Assembly (NCBI GenBank): GCA_016934415.1
Contig: JAFGSW010000036.1
Location: 27,571 to 91,570 of the forward strand
Origin: Spirochaetales bacterium
GTDB taxonomy: Bacteria > Spirochaetota > Spirochaetia > SZUA-6 > RPPD01
Direction of reading: 5' to 3'
Length of the DNA stretch: 64,000 nucleotides
The position numbers and the translations under genes were made by a program. Shown one piece after another: positions 1 to 9,318 of this stretch. Under the pieces are notes generated by a model. That model saw nothing but the letters and a program-made list of their open reading frames with translations. It searched no databases and was not told where the DNA came from. Within the stretch, counting starts at the first letter, position 1. The number at the start of each line of letters is the position of its first letter.

Positions 1-817
1 CGAGCGCGACGATTGCGTCGAGGCGCGCGTGCGCAACCTCGCCGCCGGAGCGATCGAAACCTTCCGCGCGCGCTACCTCGCGGGCTGCGACGGGATGCAC
101 AGCGCCGTGCGTGAATCCGCCGGACTGCGCTTCAGGGGCGGCATCTATCCCGTATCCTTCTGCATGGCGGACTATACCGATCGCACCGGCTGGGGGGACG
201 AAGCGCATTTCTTCTTCACCGAGCGCGGCCTGCTCGAATCGTTTCCCCTGCCCGGCGGACGGCGCCGCTGGAACGTGAGCCGCCGGCCTCATGGCCCGAC
301 CGAGGCGGAAAATTTTCTCGCGCGCGAGGTGCGGCGGCGCTGCGGCATCGGCCTGAAGCCCGCCGACCGGGTCTTTCAGGCATTCTATCGCGTTTACCAT
401 TACCGGGTCGAACGGTATTATCGGGGCCGGGTGCTGCTCGCCGGGGACGCCGCGCACATCATGTCGCCCATCGGCGGACAGGGCATGAACACGGGCTTCG
501 CGGACGCGGAGGCCGCGGCCCTCCTCCTGACGCGCGACGCGAACGGGGAAAAGGCATTCGACGTCTACCATGCCTGCCGTTCGACGGCCGCCCGCGCCGC
601 GCGCAGGAGAGCCGCATTGGCGATGCTGGCGGGAACGCTGCGCGGTCGTTTTTTTTCGGCTCTGCGCAACTCGCTGCTTTGGATTTTCCTGCGCGCACTA
701 TCAAAAAAAATTCCCGGGTATTGTACCATGTTGACCATACCCTGGGCCGATCCGGCGATTCGGTATAGAGACAGAATTGGAAGGACCGCCGGCGGAAAGC
801 CGGAGCACTCAAAATGA
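1..817 (+). CDS. FAD-dependent monooxygenase (UbiH/PHBH-like), 5' end truncated by window edge
   Basis: ORF contains YLAGCDGMHSAVRESAG and GRVLLAGDAAHIMSPIGGQGMNTGFADA, the GD motifs of flavoprotein aromatic hydroxylases; reading frame is open to the window edge. Confidence 0.85.
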   Translation, partial: ERDDCVEARVRNLAAGAIETFRARYLAGCDGMHSAVRESAGLRFRGGIYPVSFCMADYTDRTGWGDEAHFFFTERGLLESFPLPGGRRRWNVSRRPHGPTEAENFLAREVRRRCGIGLKPADRVFQAFYRVYHYRVERYYRGRVLLAGDAAHIMSPIGGQGMNTGFADAEAAALLLTRDANGEKAFDVYHACRSTAARAARRRAALAMLAGTLRGRFFSALRNSLLWIFLRALSKKIPGYCTMLTIPWADPAIRYRDRIGRTAGGKPEHSK

Positions 818-1896
818 TGGACGAAGAAAATACACCCGTTCTCCGGAGAATCGCCACGGCGGTACCGCCGCAAACGTACTCGCAGGAATTCTGCCTCGCG
901 CTCATGCTCGATCGCTACGCCGATGATCCGCGCGCGCACGCATTGCTTTCGAAGATCTATTCCGTCTCGGGAATCGCCGAAAGGCATTCCGTCATTACGG
1001 ATCCGGGCGATTTCCTAACTGTACCGGACCGTCTCACCACCCAGTCTCGTAATGATATCTTTATTACCGAGGCCAACCGCCTTGCCTGCCTCGCCTGTGC
1101 CGAACTCTTCACGGAGCCTTCTTTGGCGGCGAAGATTACTCACCTCATCACCGTCAGCTGCACCGGATTTTCGATTCCGGGTTTCGGTGCGGAAGTGATC
1201 AGGGAGCTTGAGCTCCCGACGGCGGTGGAGCACTATCACCTCGGGTTCATGGGGTGCGCCGCCTCATTCCCGGCGCTCAAGCTCGCCCGGCATATCTGCC
1301 TGGCCCGGCCCGACGCGAGCGTTCTGATCGTTGCGGTCGAGTTGTGTTCCCTGCACGTGCGCAAGAGCCATCAGGCGGACGTGATCGTCGCCAACTCACT
1401 CTTCGCCGATGGGGCGGCGGCCGCCCTCGTGACCGCCCGAAGGGAGGATCATGACCGGTCCGGCCTGCTGCTCCATGACTTCCGCTCACGGACGCTGCCA
1501 CAACACGCGGGCACTATGGCTTGGAAGATCGGTGCCACCGGGTTCGACCTCTCTCTTTCGACCTACCTGCCGGCCATCATCGAGGGCGCTATCGGTCCAA
1601 TCATGGAGGAAATCATAAATGAAACCCGCGCCGAACGTGAAAAGATCGGGCTCTGGGCCGTGCATCCGGGTGGTCGAGCGATCCTCGATAAATTCGAATC
1701 GGCGCTGCGGCTCTCTCCCGCGGCCCTCGCGTATTCACGCGCGATCCTGCGCGACTACGGCAACATGAGCTCCGCCTCGATTTTGTTCGTGCTGAAAGAA
1801 ATCCTTGAAGCGCCCGTCGCGGGTTTCACGTGCGCCGCCGGTTTCGGGCCGGGTCTCGTGATTGAGACCGCCTTGATGGAAAAGACGGCTGGATGA
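814..1896 (+). CDS. Type III polyketide synthase (chalcone/alkylresorcinol/alkylpyrone synthase family)
   Basis: 360 aa; Cys-His-Asn triad visible: GFMGCAASF (Cys), WAVHPGGRAILD (His), YGNMSSASILFVL (Asn); ATGA overlap with upstream gene. Confidence 0.92.
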   Translation: MMDEENTPVLRRIATAVPPQTYSQEFCLALMLDRYADDPRAHALLSKIYSVSGIAERHSVITDPGDFLTVPDRLTTQSRNDIFITEANRLACLACAELFTEPSLAAKITHLITVSCTGFSIPGFGAEVIRELELPTAVEHYHLGFMGCAASFPALKLARHICLARPDASVLIVAVELCSLHVRKSHQADVIVANSLFADGAAAALVTARREDHDRSGLLLHDFRSRTLPQHAGTMAWKIGATGFDLSLSTYLPAIIEGAIGPIMEEIINETRAEREKIGLWAVHPGGRAILDKFESALRLSPAALAYSRAILRDYGNMSSASILFVLKEILEAPVAGFTCAAGFGPGLVIETALMEKTAG

Positions 1897-2627
1897 AAAT
1901 GTCCCGCTCGTTTCCGCGCGAACGTTCCCGCGAGCGCGAGCTGATGGATTCCTTCTCTTCGGATCCCGATCGGCTCAAGCGCACGCTCGATCAATTCTAT
2001 GTAGTCAACCTGCTCCTTACCCGCGCCCGCGGCCTTTTGGAGCGCTGGTTCATATCCGATATGGCGCGCGATAAAAGCCTCGCCTACACCCTGCTCGACC
2101 TCGGCTCGGGCGGCGGCGATCTCGCGGTCTGGCTCACGCGTCGCGCGAGAAAGCTCGGCGTGAAGCTTCACATCGTCTGCCTGGACCACGATCCTAGGGT
2201 CACGGCGTACGCCCGGGAACGCTGTCGCGCCTTTCCCGAAATCGAAGTGGTCCAAGGACGCGCGTTATACCTCTCCTCTCTGCCGAGCTTCGACTATGTC
2301 TTCGCCAACCACTTTCTTCATCACCTGGCCGATGAAGAGATCGTCGGAGTGATCGAGACGATCGGCGCGCGCACGCGCCGCCGATTTCTCGTTTCCGATC
2401 TCAAACGCTCGCGGCCGGCCTACTTCGCTTATTCCGTTTTCGCGGCCATTTTTTTACGTAACAGCTTTTCGTTCGAGGACGGCCGGCTTTCGATACGGAA
2501 AGGTTTTACAAAAGCGGAATTAGAGGAAATTGTGGCGCTCAGCCGCCTGCGGGATCGCGTGACGCTGCGTTCGATGTTTCCCTTCCGGGTCGTCATTTTA
2601 GGCGCCGACGCGCGCCATCGTGCCTGA
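1893..2627 (+). CDS. Class I SAM-dependent methyltransferase
   Basis: LLDLGSGGGDLAVWL SAM motif I, FANHFLHHL; ATGA overlap with type III PKS stop. Confidence 0.85.
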   Translation: MKMSRSFPRERSRERELMDSFSSDPDRLKRTLDQFYVVNLLLTRARGLLERWFISDMARDKSLAYTLLDLGSGGGDLAVWLTRRARKLGVKLHIVCLDHDPRVTAYARERCRAFPEIEVVQGRALYLSSLPSFDYVFANHFLHHLADEEIVGVIETIGARTRRRFLVSDLKRSRPAYFAYSVFAAIFLRNSFSFEDGRLSIRKGFTKAELEEIVALSRLRDRVTLRSMFPFRVVILGADARHRA

Positions 2628-2639
2628 TCACCGCTCCCC

Positions 2640-3530
2640 TCAGGCAAACAGGGCGGGCGCCAGTAATCGCGCGCCGATGAAGATCGCGAAAAACACGTTC
2701 AAGGCGGTGGATGATAAAAGGTTGAGGCGCATCGCGTGATCGTAATCGGCCTTGGCCGGGTCGCGAAAGGCGATCGCCATCCAATGAAAGAAAAAAACGG
2801 CGGGCACGGCGAGAAAACCGAGAAAAAGCCCCGCCGAAACCAGTCCGGAGAAATGCCAAAGATACGCGAAAAACCCGGCCAGTGAAAAAGCCAGAATGAT
2901 CGCGGAAAATATAAACGTGCCCCTGATTCCGAGAACCAGGCTCAAGGTGAGGTCGCCGCGCTTGCCGTCCTCCTCGTGCTGGTAAATCTGCGTCATGGGA
3001 TAAAAGGAGAAGAGGAAAACAACGGCCAACAGCGCCCCCCACAACGCTTTTACGGTCAACGGCAAAAGCGAAGGCGCCGCCTCCACCCCATACAAAGTCA
3101 TGAGAAAACCCATTCCGCCGGGGACGAGGGCCGTACCGAGAAGGCCGGTCAACGGGTATTTTTTCAAGCGCAGCTTGTCCCAGGAATACGCCTTGGAGCA
3201 CAGGCCGTAAATGAAAACGGAGAGCGAGAATTCCCAGCCGATCAGGAATCCCAAGCCCACGGCCGCGGCGTCCAGGAGGAGCGATATCGGGAGCAGGTCC
3301 TTGTGCACCCGCGGCGGCCGCTTGACCCCGCCGATGCTGTCGGTGTCCCGGTCGTAATATGAATTGAACGAATTGGAGGCCGGATAGAGCAGAAAGTGCA
3401 AAATGAAAAAGACGAGCAGGGCTTTCCAGAGCACGGGCTGTTGCGCCGCGCACAGCCCGAACAGGTATACGGGTAAAAGAAAATACGAAAAAGGAACACG
3501 GAGCAATACGAGTGTCGAGCGAGAAATCAT
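2640..3530 (-). CDS. UbiA-family prenyltransferase
   Basis: NSFNSYYDRDTDSIGG matches the NxxxDxxxD-type UbiA motif; multiple hydrophobic segments; start set at MISRSTLVLLRVPFSYF. Confidence 0.85.
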   Translation of the reverse strand: MISRSTLVLLRVPFSYFLLPVYLFGLCAAQQPVLWKALLVFFILHFLLYPASNSFNSYYDRDTDSIGGVKRPPRVHKDLLPISLLLDAAAVGLGFLIGWEFSLSVFIYGLCSKAYSWDKLRLKKYPLTGLLGTALVPGGMGFLMTLYGVEAAPSLLPLTVKALWGALLAVVFLFSFYPMTQIYQHEEDGKRGDLTLSLVLGIRGTFIFSAIILAFSLAGFFAYLWHFSGLVSAGLFLGFLAVPAVFFFHWMAIAFRDPAKADYDHAMRLNLLSSTALNVFFAIFIGARLLAPALFA

Positions 3531-3662
3531 CGGGTCACCATGAGCGAATATAACGAGGCACGATGGGAGTGACAAGCCGGACCCCGTTATTCCTGCCTTA
3601 AGCGCGTGCCGCACCTAGGATTTTCCCCATTCCCGGGCACTCACCTCACCGCTTTCTCAAGC

Positions 3663-5222
3663 TCATTTGCCTTTACGCTTCGCGAAGACCGCCTTGAGGG
3701 CGGCGGGCTTGTCGAAGGCCATGGAGAATTCCGCCGCGATCGAGACGATCCGCGTCCCCTCCGTCCAGCGCGTGAAGGAGTAGCCCGCGGCGGGGACGGC
3801 TTCCAGACGCGGCGGCCGACAACATGGCCTCAAGGGTGGCAGTGTCGCCTGCGACTGCGGTGTACTTCCCGGCGATGTCGTCCCATTCGACCAGGTCCAC
3901 ACCGTCCTTCCCATTGAGCCCGGCGTGGCCCTTGAGGCATTGCTCGTCGTAGCGCTCGCGCAGGTTGATGAGGCCCCAATACTCGCCGTTCAGGTACATG
4001 ACGACGGGCGTGTAGGCCTGGAGATCGAAGTCGACCCGGCCGCGTAGGACCTCCTGGATGATGGCGTCGCGCGCTAAGCCGCCGTACTCGCTCCGTGCGA
4101 TCACCGCCAGGGACTTCATGTCGAAGTTGCGGCTGAGCTTGCCCACGACCTTGACGCCGGCCCCCTGGGCGAACCTCAGGACGCCCCCTCGTCGAAATAC
4201 TCGAAGAAGACCGGCCGCTCCCAGTCCCGGTTCCAATTGGCCGTGAGCGGCTTGCCCCTGAAGGTCGTCTCCAGGCCATTGCGCCCCTGAATGTAAATGC
4301 CCGTCTCGGCGCCGAAGAATCCGGCCGGCTCGGTCATGAGGGAGACAACCGGCAGATCCGGCTTTCTCATGCCGATGAAGTAGCTCGAGGCGGCGGAGAC
4401 GCTGGGCAGGTAACCGGCCTGGAATACCTTGGCTTTGACGATGAAGCCGAAGTCCCGTTCGCCCGAGTAGCGGTCCGTAGGGTAGGAGAGGCTGTCGGGG
4501 AAGCGGTAGTGCTGAATGCCGGTTCCATCCTCGCGGTTATTGCCGTATTTTTGCGTGGTCCGCCTGGCCCTGGCGGCGACGAGGGGGGTTGAATAGACGG
4601 GAGCGGCCTCGGTCGGCTCCGAACCGTCAAGGGTGTAGCGGACGACCGAGCCGGGGAGGTCGGAGACGATGGAGACGAGCTGATTTTCCGAGTAAAACCC
4701 GCCCGGGGGCGAGAAGCGGGGCGGGGCCGCCTCGCCCGAGAGTCCGGTCGCCTGATTGGCCGAACCCGGCGTCGGGTTCTCGAAAATGACCAGGCGGTTC
4801 CCCGGCCCGGAAGCGCGGCCGAAGGAACAGCCGGGACGGAGCGCGGGCAGCTTGAGCGAGTCGACCAGTCCCTTGTCGGGCGCGCGCAGCCATATCGTCT
4901 CGCCTTCCGAAGAAAGTAAAAAAGAAGCCCGCAATCCACGGCCCTCCCCGCCGCACTGAATGAGGAGGTATCCTCCCTTGGCGACGGCGGTGCCCCGCGG
5001 GATCGTCCAGCCCCCTTTCTTCGATTTCTTGTCCGAGAGGGTATAACCGCCCAGATCGACGGGCGTTGCGCCCAGGTTGCGGAGCTCGATCCAGTCCGAG
5101 GCCGATCCCCTTCCCACGACACGGCCGCTGGAGCTCAGGGCCTCGTTGATGACGACCTGAGCGTTCGATAAAACTGGAGTCGCGAGGAGAAAGAATGCGA
5201 GAACCGTTGTTCTGGCTTTCAT
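3663..5222 (-). pseudogene. Lamin-tail (LTD) / chitobiase-like C-terminal / CotH-kinase-like exported protein, frame-disrupted
   Basis: ORF 4176..5222 has signal peptide, VVINEALSSSG...DWIELRNLG...GGYTLSDKK (LTD) and YTLDGSEPT (CHB_HEX_C-like). CotH-like continuation (YLNGEYWGLINLRERYDEQ) lies in another frame (3673..4236), and a bacterial-repeat-like end (LEAVPAAGYSFTRWTEGT) in a third (3663..3914). Confidence 0.75.
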
Positions 5223-5353
5223 GGGAAAACCCTCCGGAGAACCGCGGCCTTCCGCCCAGCATAACCGATGGGCTCCACCGCATCCAGGCTCCTTACGGAA
5301 TCCGATAGGAAAGGTTATTCACTGCGCCCTGATTGCCGGCACTGAGGCACACG

Positions 5354-6691
5354 TCACTCCGGCTTGAAGGCGAGCCGCACCGCGTCCTGGAGGACGGCCG
5401 CTCCGAGCCAGCCCGGCGTATCGGTCACCGGTCCGATGATTCTCTCAAACCCGAGTTCCTGCGCGGTCTTGAGCCGTTTCTCCGCCTGCCGTATCATCCT
5501 GATCTCTCCGGCCAGGCTCACCTCGCCGCAGACTGCCGTCCGCACCGGGAACGGCACTCCCAGTCGCGCCGAATACAGCGACAGGCAAAGCGGCAGCTCG
5601 ATCCCCACCTCGCGGATCTGCAAACCGCCCGCCACGTTCACGTACGAGTCGTGGTTGGCGAAGGAGATTCCGCAGTACTTCTCGATCACGCCGACCGCCT
5701 TCCATACCAGCCGCGGATCGATGCGGTCCGAGAACACCCGCGGCAGGCCGCCCTTGGCGGGCGCGGCCAGACTCTGCAACTCCACGAGGAGAGCGCGCGA
5801 CCCCTCGATGAGCGGCGCCACCACGATACCGGGTGGAAGCGCCCCGGACCGCTTTTGCAGGAAGAGCTCGTTTGCGTTCTTGATCTGTTCGAGCCCGTCC
5901 TCGTTCATGCGGAAAATGCCGATCTCGTCTACGCTCCCGAAGCGGTTTTTCACGGCGCGCAGGAAGCGGAGGTCCTGGTCGGAGGCCTCGAACTGGAGCA
6001 CGGTGTCCACCAGATGCTCAACCACCTTGGGCCCGGCGATGGCGCCTTCCTTGGTGACGTGGCCCACCAGGAAAAGCGTGGTGCGATGGAGCTTGGCCCA
6101 GTCGGAGAGCTCCTGGACGGCGTACTTCATCTGGTTGACCGTGCCCGGCACCGGCCCCAGGTCGGTACTCTTCAGTGTTTGGATCGAGTCGATGACGACG
6201 AGTACGGGCTTGACCGCTTCAAGCACGCGCCGAAGCGAATCGAGGTCGGTCTCGGTGCAGATTTCGATCCGCTCGGAGAGCGCGCGGATCCGGCCGGCGC
6301 GCAGCTTGATCTGTTCGGGCGACTCCTCGCCCGAGACGAGGAGTACCCGTCCCGGGGATTGGACGCCGGCCGCGACCTGAAGCATGAGCGTCGACTTGCC
6401 GATGCCCGGCTCCCCGCCCAGAAGGACGGTCGAGCCCCGGACGATGCCCCCGCCCAGGACCCGGTTCACCTCGGGGAGCCCCGAATCGAAGCGCACATCC
6501 TCCCGATCCTCCACACGCGTCAGCGGGATGGTGGCCGGCGCGGCGCCGGTCTCACTCTTCTTCTTCACCGGCGAGGGGCCGGCCGCGAAGGTGTTCCATT
6601 CACCGCAGGCCGGGCATCGTCCCAGCCACTTGGGCTCGGTATGGCCGCACGCGCCGCAGATGAACATCGTTTTGTCCTGTTTTCCCGCCAT
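5354..6691 (-). CDS. radA: DNA repair protein RadA
   Basis: N-terminal CGACGHTEPKWLGRCPAC zinc finger, Walker A GGEPGIGKSTL, KNRFGS motif. Confidence 0.95.
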   Translation of the reverse strand: MAGKQDKTMFICGACGHTEPKWLGRCPACGEWNTFAAGPSPVKKKSETGAAPATIPLTRVEDREDVRFDSGLPEVNRVLGGGIVRGSTVLLGGEPGIGKSTLMLQVAAGVQSPGRVLLVSGEESPEQIKLRAGRIRALSERIEICTETDLDSLRRVLEAVKPVLVVIDSIQTLKSTDLGPVPGTVNQMKYAVQELSDWAKLHRTTLFLVGHVTKEGAIAGPKVVEHLVDTVLQFEASDQDLRFLRAVKNRFGSVDEIGIFRMNEDGLEQIKNANELFLQKRSGALPPGIVVAPLIEGSRALLVELQSLAAPAKGGLPRVFSDRIDPRLVWKAVGVIEKYCGISFANHDSYVNVAGGLQIREVGIELPLCLSLYSARLGVPFPVRTAVCGEVSLAGEIRMIRQAEKRLKTAQELGFERIIGPVTDTPGWLGAAVLQDAVRLAFKPE

Positions 6692-6817
6692 GAAGATATT
6701 CTGCCGGTTTCGAATGGACAGGGCAAGGGGGAATGATGGACGCATCTCCGCCTATGCTTAAAAAGTCTGAGTCTTCATTCATATTCCCGGTGAAACGAGA
6801 AGGGCCCGCGAGCGGGA

Positions 6818-8332
6818 TCACGATTTCCCTTCATTCGGCTTGCCGCCACCTTTGGAAGCGCCGCTTTTGGGAAGCACGGCGTTTGTCAGCTCGTTCAGGC
6901 GCCTGCCGGATTCGAACTCCGCCAGGCTCTCCAGGGTGACGCGGGCGATTTCGGCGAGGGCTTCCCGCGTAAGGAACGCCTGGTGGCTCGTGATGATGAC
7001 ATTATTGAAAGTCATGAGCCTCGCCAGGACGTCGTCGGTAATGATCCGGTCCGAACGGTCCTCGAAGAAGTACCCCTCTTCCTCCTCATAGACATCGAGG
7101 CCGGCGGCCCCGATTTTTTCCGCTTTCAAGCCCTCAATGAGCGCGGCCGTATCGATAAGCGCTCCCCGGCTGGTGTTGATGAGGATGACGCCGGGTTTCA
7201 TCAAGCCTATGGTGCGGCCGTTTATAAGATGGCGGGTTTCTGTCATAAGGGGGGCGTGCAGGCTGATGACGTCCGAACGGGAGAGGAGCTCCTCGAGGGA
7301 CACGTAGGCAAGGCCCGAGGCGGAGGCGAATTCCTCGTCGTGGAGGGCGTCGTGGCCGAGCACGGTCATGCCGAAACCCCGGAGGACGGCCGTCAGGCAT
7401 TTGCCGATCTTGCCGACACCGACGATACCGGCGGTTTTTCCGAAGAGATCGAAGCCTACCAGGCCGGAGAGCGAAAAGTTGCCCTCCCGGACGCGATTGT
7501 AGGCCCGGTTGATTTTCCGGTTCAGGGCCAGGAGCAGGGCCGCGGCATGCTCGGCCACGGCGTGCGGCGAATAAGCGGGCACGCGGGTGACGCTCAGACC
7601 GAGGTCGCGGGCGGCCTCGACATCGACGTTATTGAATCCCGCGCAACGCAGGGCGATGAGCTCCACTCCCTGGCGCTTCAGCTCCTCGAGCACCGGACGG
7701 CTCACATCGTCGTTGACGAAAGCGCAGACGGCCTTGAATCCGGAGCAGAGGAACGCGGTTTCCAGGCCGAGCCGCGGCTCGAAATAATGGAGGGCGAAAC
7801 GGCCGCGGTTGGCAGCCTCGAACGCCTCCCGTGTGTACGGCTTGGTGTCGAAGACCGCCGCCTTCAGGCGCCGGTCGAGCTCCGGCGACAGGAGTTGGGC
7901 GACGGTGCGGGTTTCGGAACGAAGCTGGCGGCTCAAATGGGCGAGCAGCCGGCGGGCCAGATCGACGTTCCGGGACAGAATTTCCTGAAAGGTGTTCTTG
8001 TCCAGTCTGAAAAGTTCGACGTTTCCCTTGGCACGAAGGGTGGCCGAGCGGACGTCCTCGTCGAACAGACTCATGACACCGGCCACCTCGCCGCTGCGGA
8101 GGACGGTGATCTCCACCTCGGCGCCGCCGGGCCCCTGTTTCGTGACGGCGACCTCCCCCGTGACGATGACGAACATTTCCTCCCCGGGATCGCCGTCGCG
8201 GCAGATGACGTCGTCCCGTTTATAATAAACTTGATCCAGCTTCTGCGAGATGAGCGCCAGCGATTCGGGATCCAGTCCCGCGAAAATTTCCGCCTTTTTC
8301 AGCAATTCCGAAAGATCGATTCCGTTCTTCAT
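6818..8332 (-). CDS. Cyclic nucleotide-binding domain fused to D-2-hydroxyacid (D-lactate) dehydrogenase
   Basis: N-term CNB-like GDPGEEMFVIVTGEVAV...GEVAGVMSLFDEDVRSATLRA; C-term LdhA-like AVCAFVNDDVSRPVLEELKRQGVELIALRCAGFNNVD...GKTAGIVGVGKIG...NTSRGALIDT...SHQAFLT. Confidence 0.92.
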   Translation of the reverse strand: MKNGIDLSELLKKAEIFAGLDPESLALISQKLDQVYYKRDDVICRDGDPGEEMFVIVTGEVAVTKQGPGGAEVEITVLRSGEVAGVMSLFDEDVRSATLRAKGNVELFRLDKNTFQEILSRNVDLARRLLAHLSRQLRSETRTVAQLLSPELDRRLKAAVFDTKPYTREAFEAANRGRFALHYFEPRLGLETAFLCSGFKAVCAFVNDDVSRPVLEELKRQGVELIALRCAGFNNVDVEAARDLGLSVTRVPAYSPHAVAEHAAALLLALNRKINRAYNRVREGNFSLSGLVGFDLFGKTAGIVGVGKIGKCLTAVLRGFGMTVLGHDALHDEEFASASGLAYVSLEELLSRSDVISLHAPLMTETRHLINGRTIGLMKPGVILINTSRGALIDTAALIEGLKAEKIGAAGLDVYEEEEGYFFEDRSDRIITDDVLARLMTFNNVIITSHQAFLTREALAEIARVTLESLAEFESGRRLNELTNAVLPKSGASKGGGKPNEGKS

Positions 8333-8680
8333 GTAATTACCTTTCTTCCCTTAAGGGTAAAAAGAAACATGGAACCGGTCAAGTTTTCAACCGGCTGCGA
8401 AGACGCCCGACGGTATGGCGCGTCATGAGCTCCGGGGGGAACCGCTTCATTTGATGAGCATGAGTTGAAATCCTGCAATCCAATCAGAAGCACAGCAAAA
8501 ATTCTGAACGAATAAGGAAAAAGGGAGAGACGCGTGCGCGTCATTGAAATTATCCGAGAACTACGCCCCGATCGACAACCGAATTTTCAGAAGCGTGCCA
8601 AAGATAAAAACCGATCACTGAATCTTCTGTTTTAATTGCATTGGTTCTAGTAAAACGGTACACTGGGTGACGAATAGGCG

Positions 8681-9304
8681 ATGAACATCCCTGTAGCCGC
8701 TCGCTTTATCCTACTCTCGCATATGTTCCTCACGTCCGCGATCGGCTTGTTCGCAGAGGAAGCCGATGAGGACGGGATTGTTTCTGTAAAGACTGATATG
8801 CAGAATGCCGCTGCTGAGAACAATACCGCCTTTTCGCCCTCCTTCACCCTGGGACTCACCCCGAGCGCCTGCCTTTCATTGGGAAGGCTGACGGCGGCCA
8901 CCATCGGCGGCACCCTCCGCTTCACCTGGCGGCCCATCCGGGACTTCAGCCTTGACGCCGCGGCCTCGGCCCGTTGGCTTATCGGCCACGATTTCTCACT
9001 GACGGTCTCCTGCCTGTGGTCGCCGCTCCGGTCGGGCGCCTGGTCGCTCGGTTTCGGCGCCTCACTCGGCTTATCCCATGAAAGCCGAATGATCGGCTAT
9101 ACCCAGGACGACCCCCCGCCGGACAGCGGAGTGTACGGGCCGTACGGCGCGGCGGCCGCCGCGATAGTCGCCGCGCCGATTCAACTCCGCCTGGAAAAGG
9201 TCGACTTTTCCATTCTCAGGATCTCGGGCGGCGTGTTGTTCGGGGCATGGGTCACCGCTCCCATTTTCACGGTTGAACTTTTTGAGATCGCCGTACATTT
9301 ATAA
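8681..9304 (+). CDS. Hypothetical exported protein
   Basis: Signal-peptide-like N-terminus; open frame on same strand as following genes. Confidence 0.55.
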   Translation: MNIPVAARFILLSHMFLTSAIGLFAEEADEDGIVSVKTDMQNAAAENNTAFSPSFTLGLTPSACLSLGRLTAATIGGTLRFTWRPIRDFSLDAAASARWLIGHDFSLTVSCLWSPLRSGAWSLGFGASLGLSHESRMIGYTQDDPPPDSGVYGPYGAAAAAIVAAPIQLRLEKVDFSILRISGGVLFGAWVTAPIFTVELFEIAVHL

Positions 9305-9318
9305 GGAAAGGCCGTAGA

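Noticed and set aside
5333-6736. 467-aa and 338-aa plus-strand ORFs opposite radA
   Set aside because: Shadow frames of radA
6983-8428. 481-aa plus-strand ORF opposite the CNB-LDH fusion gene
   Set aside because: Shadow frame; the fusion gene has strong motifs
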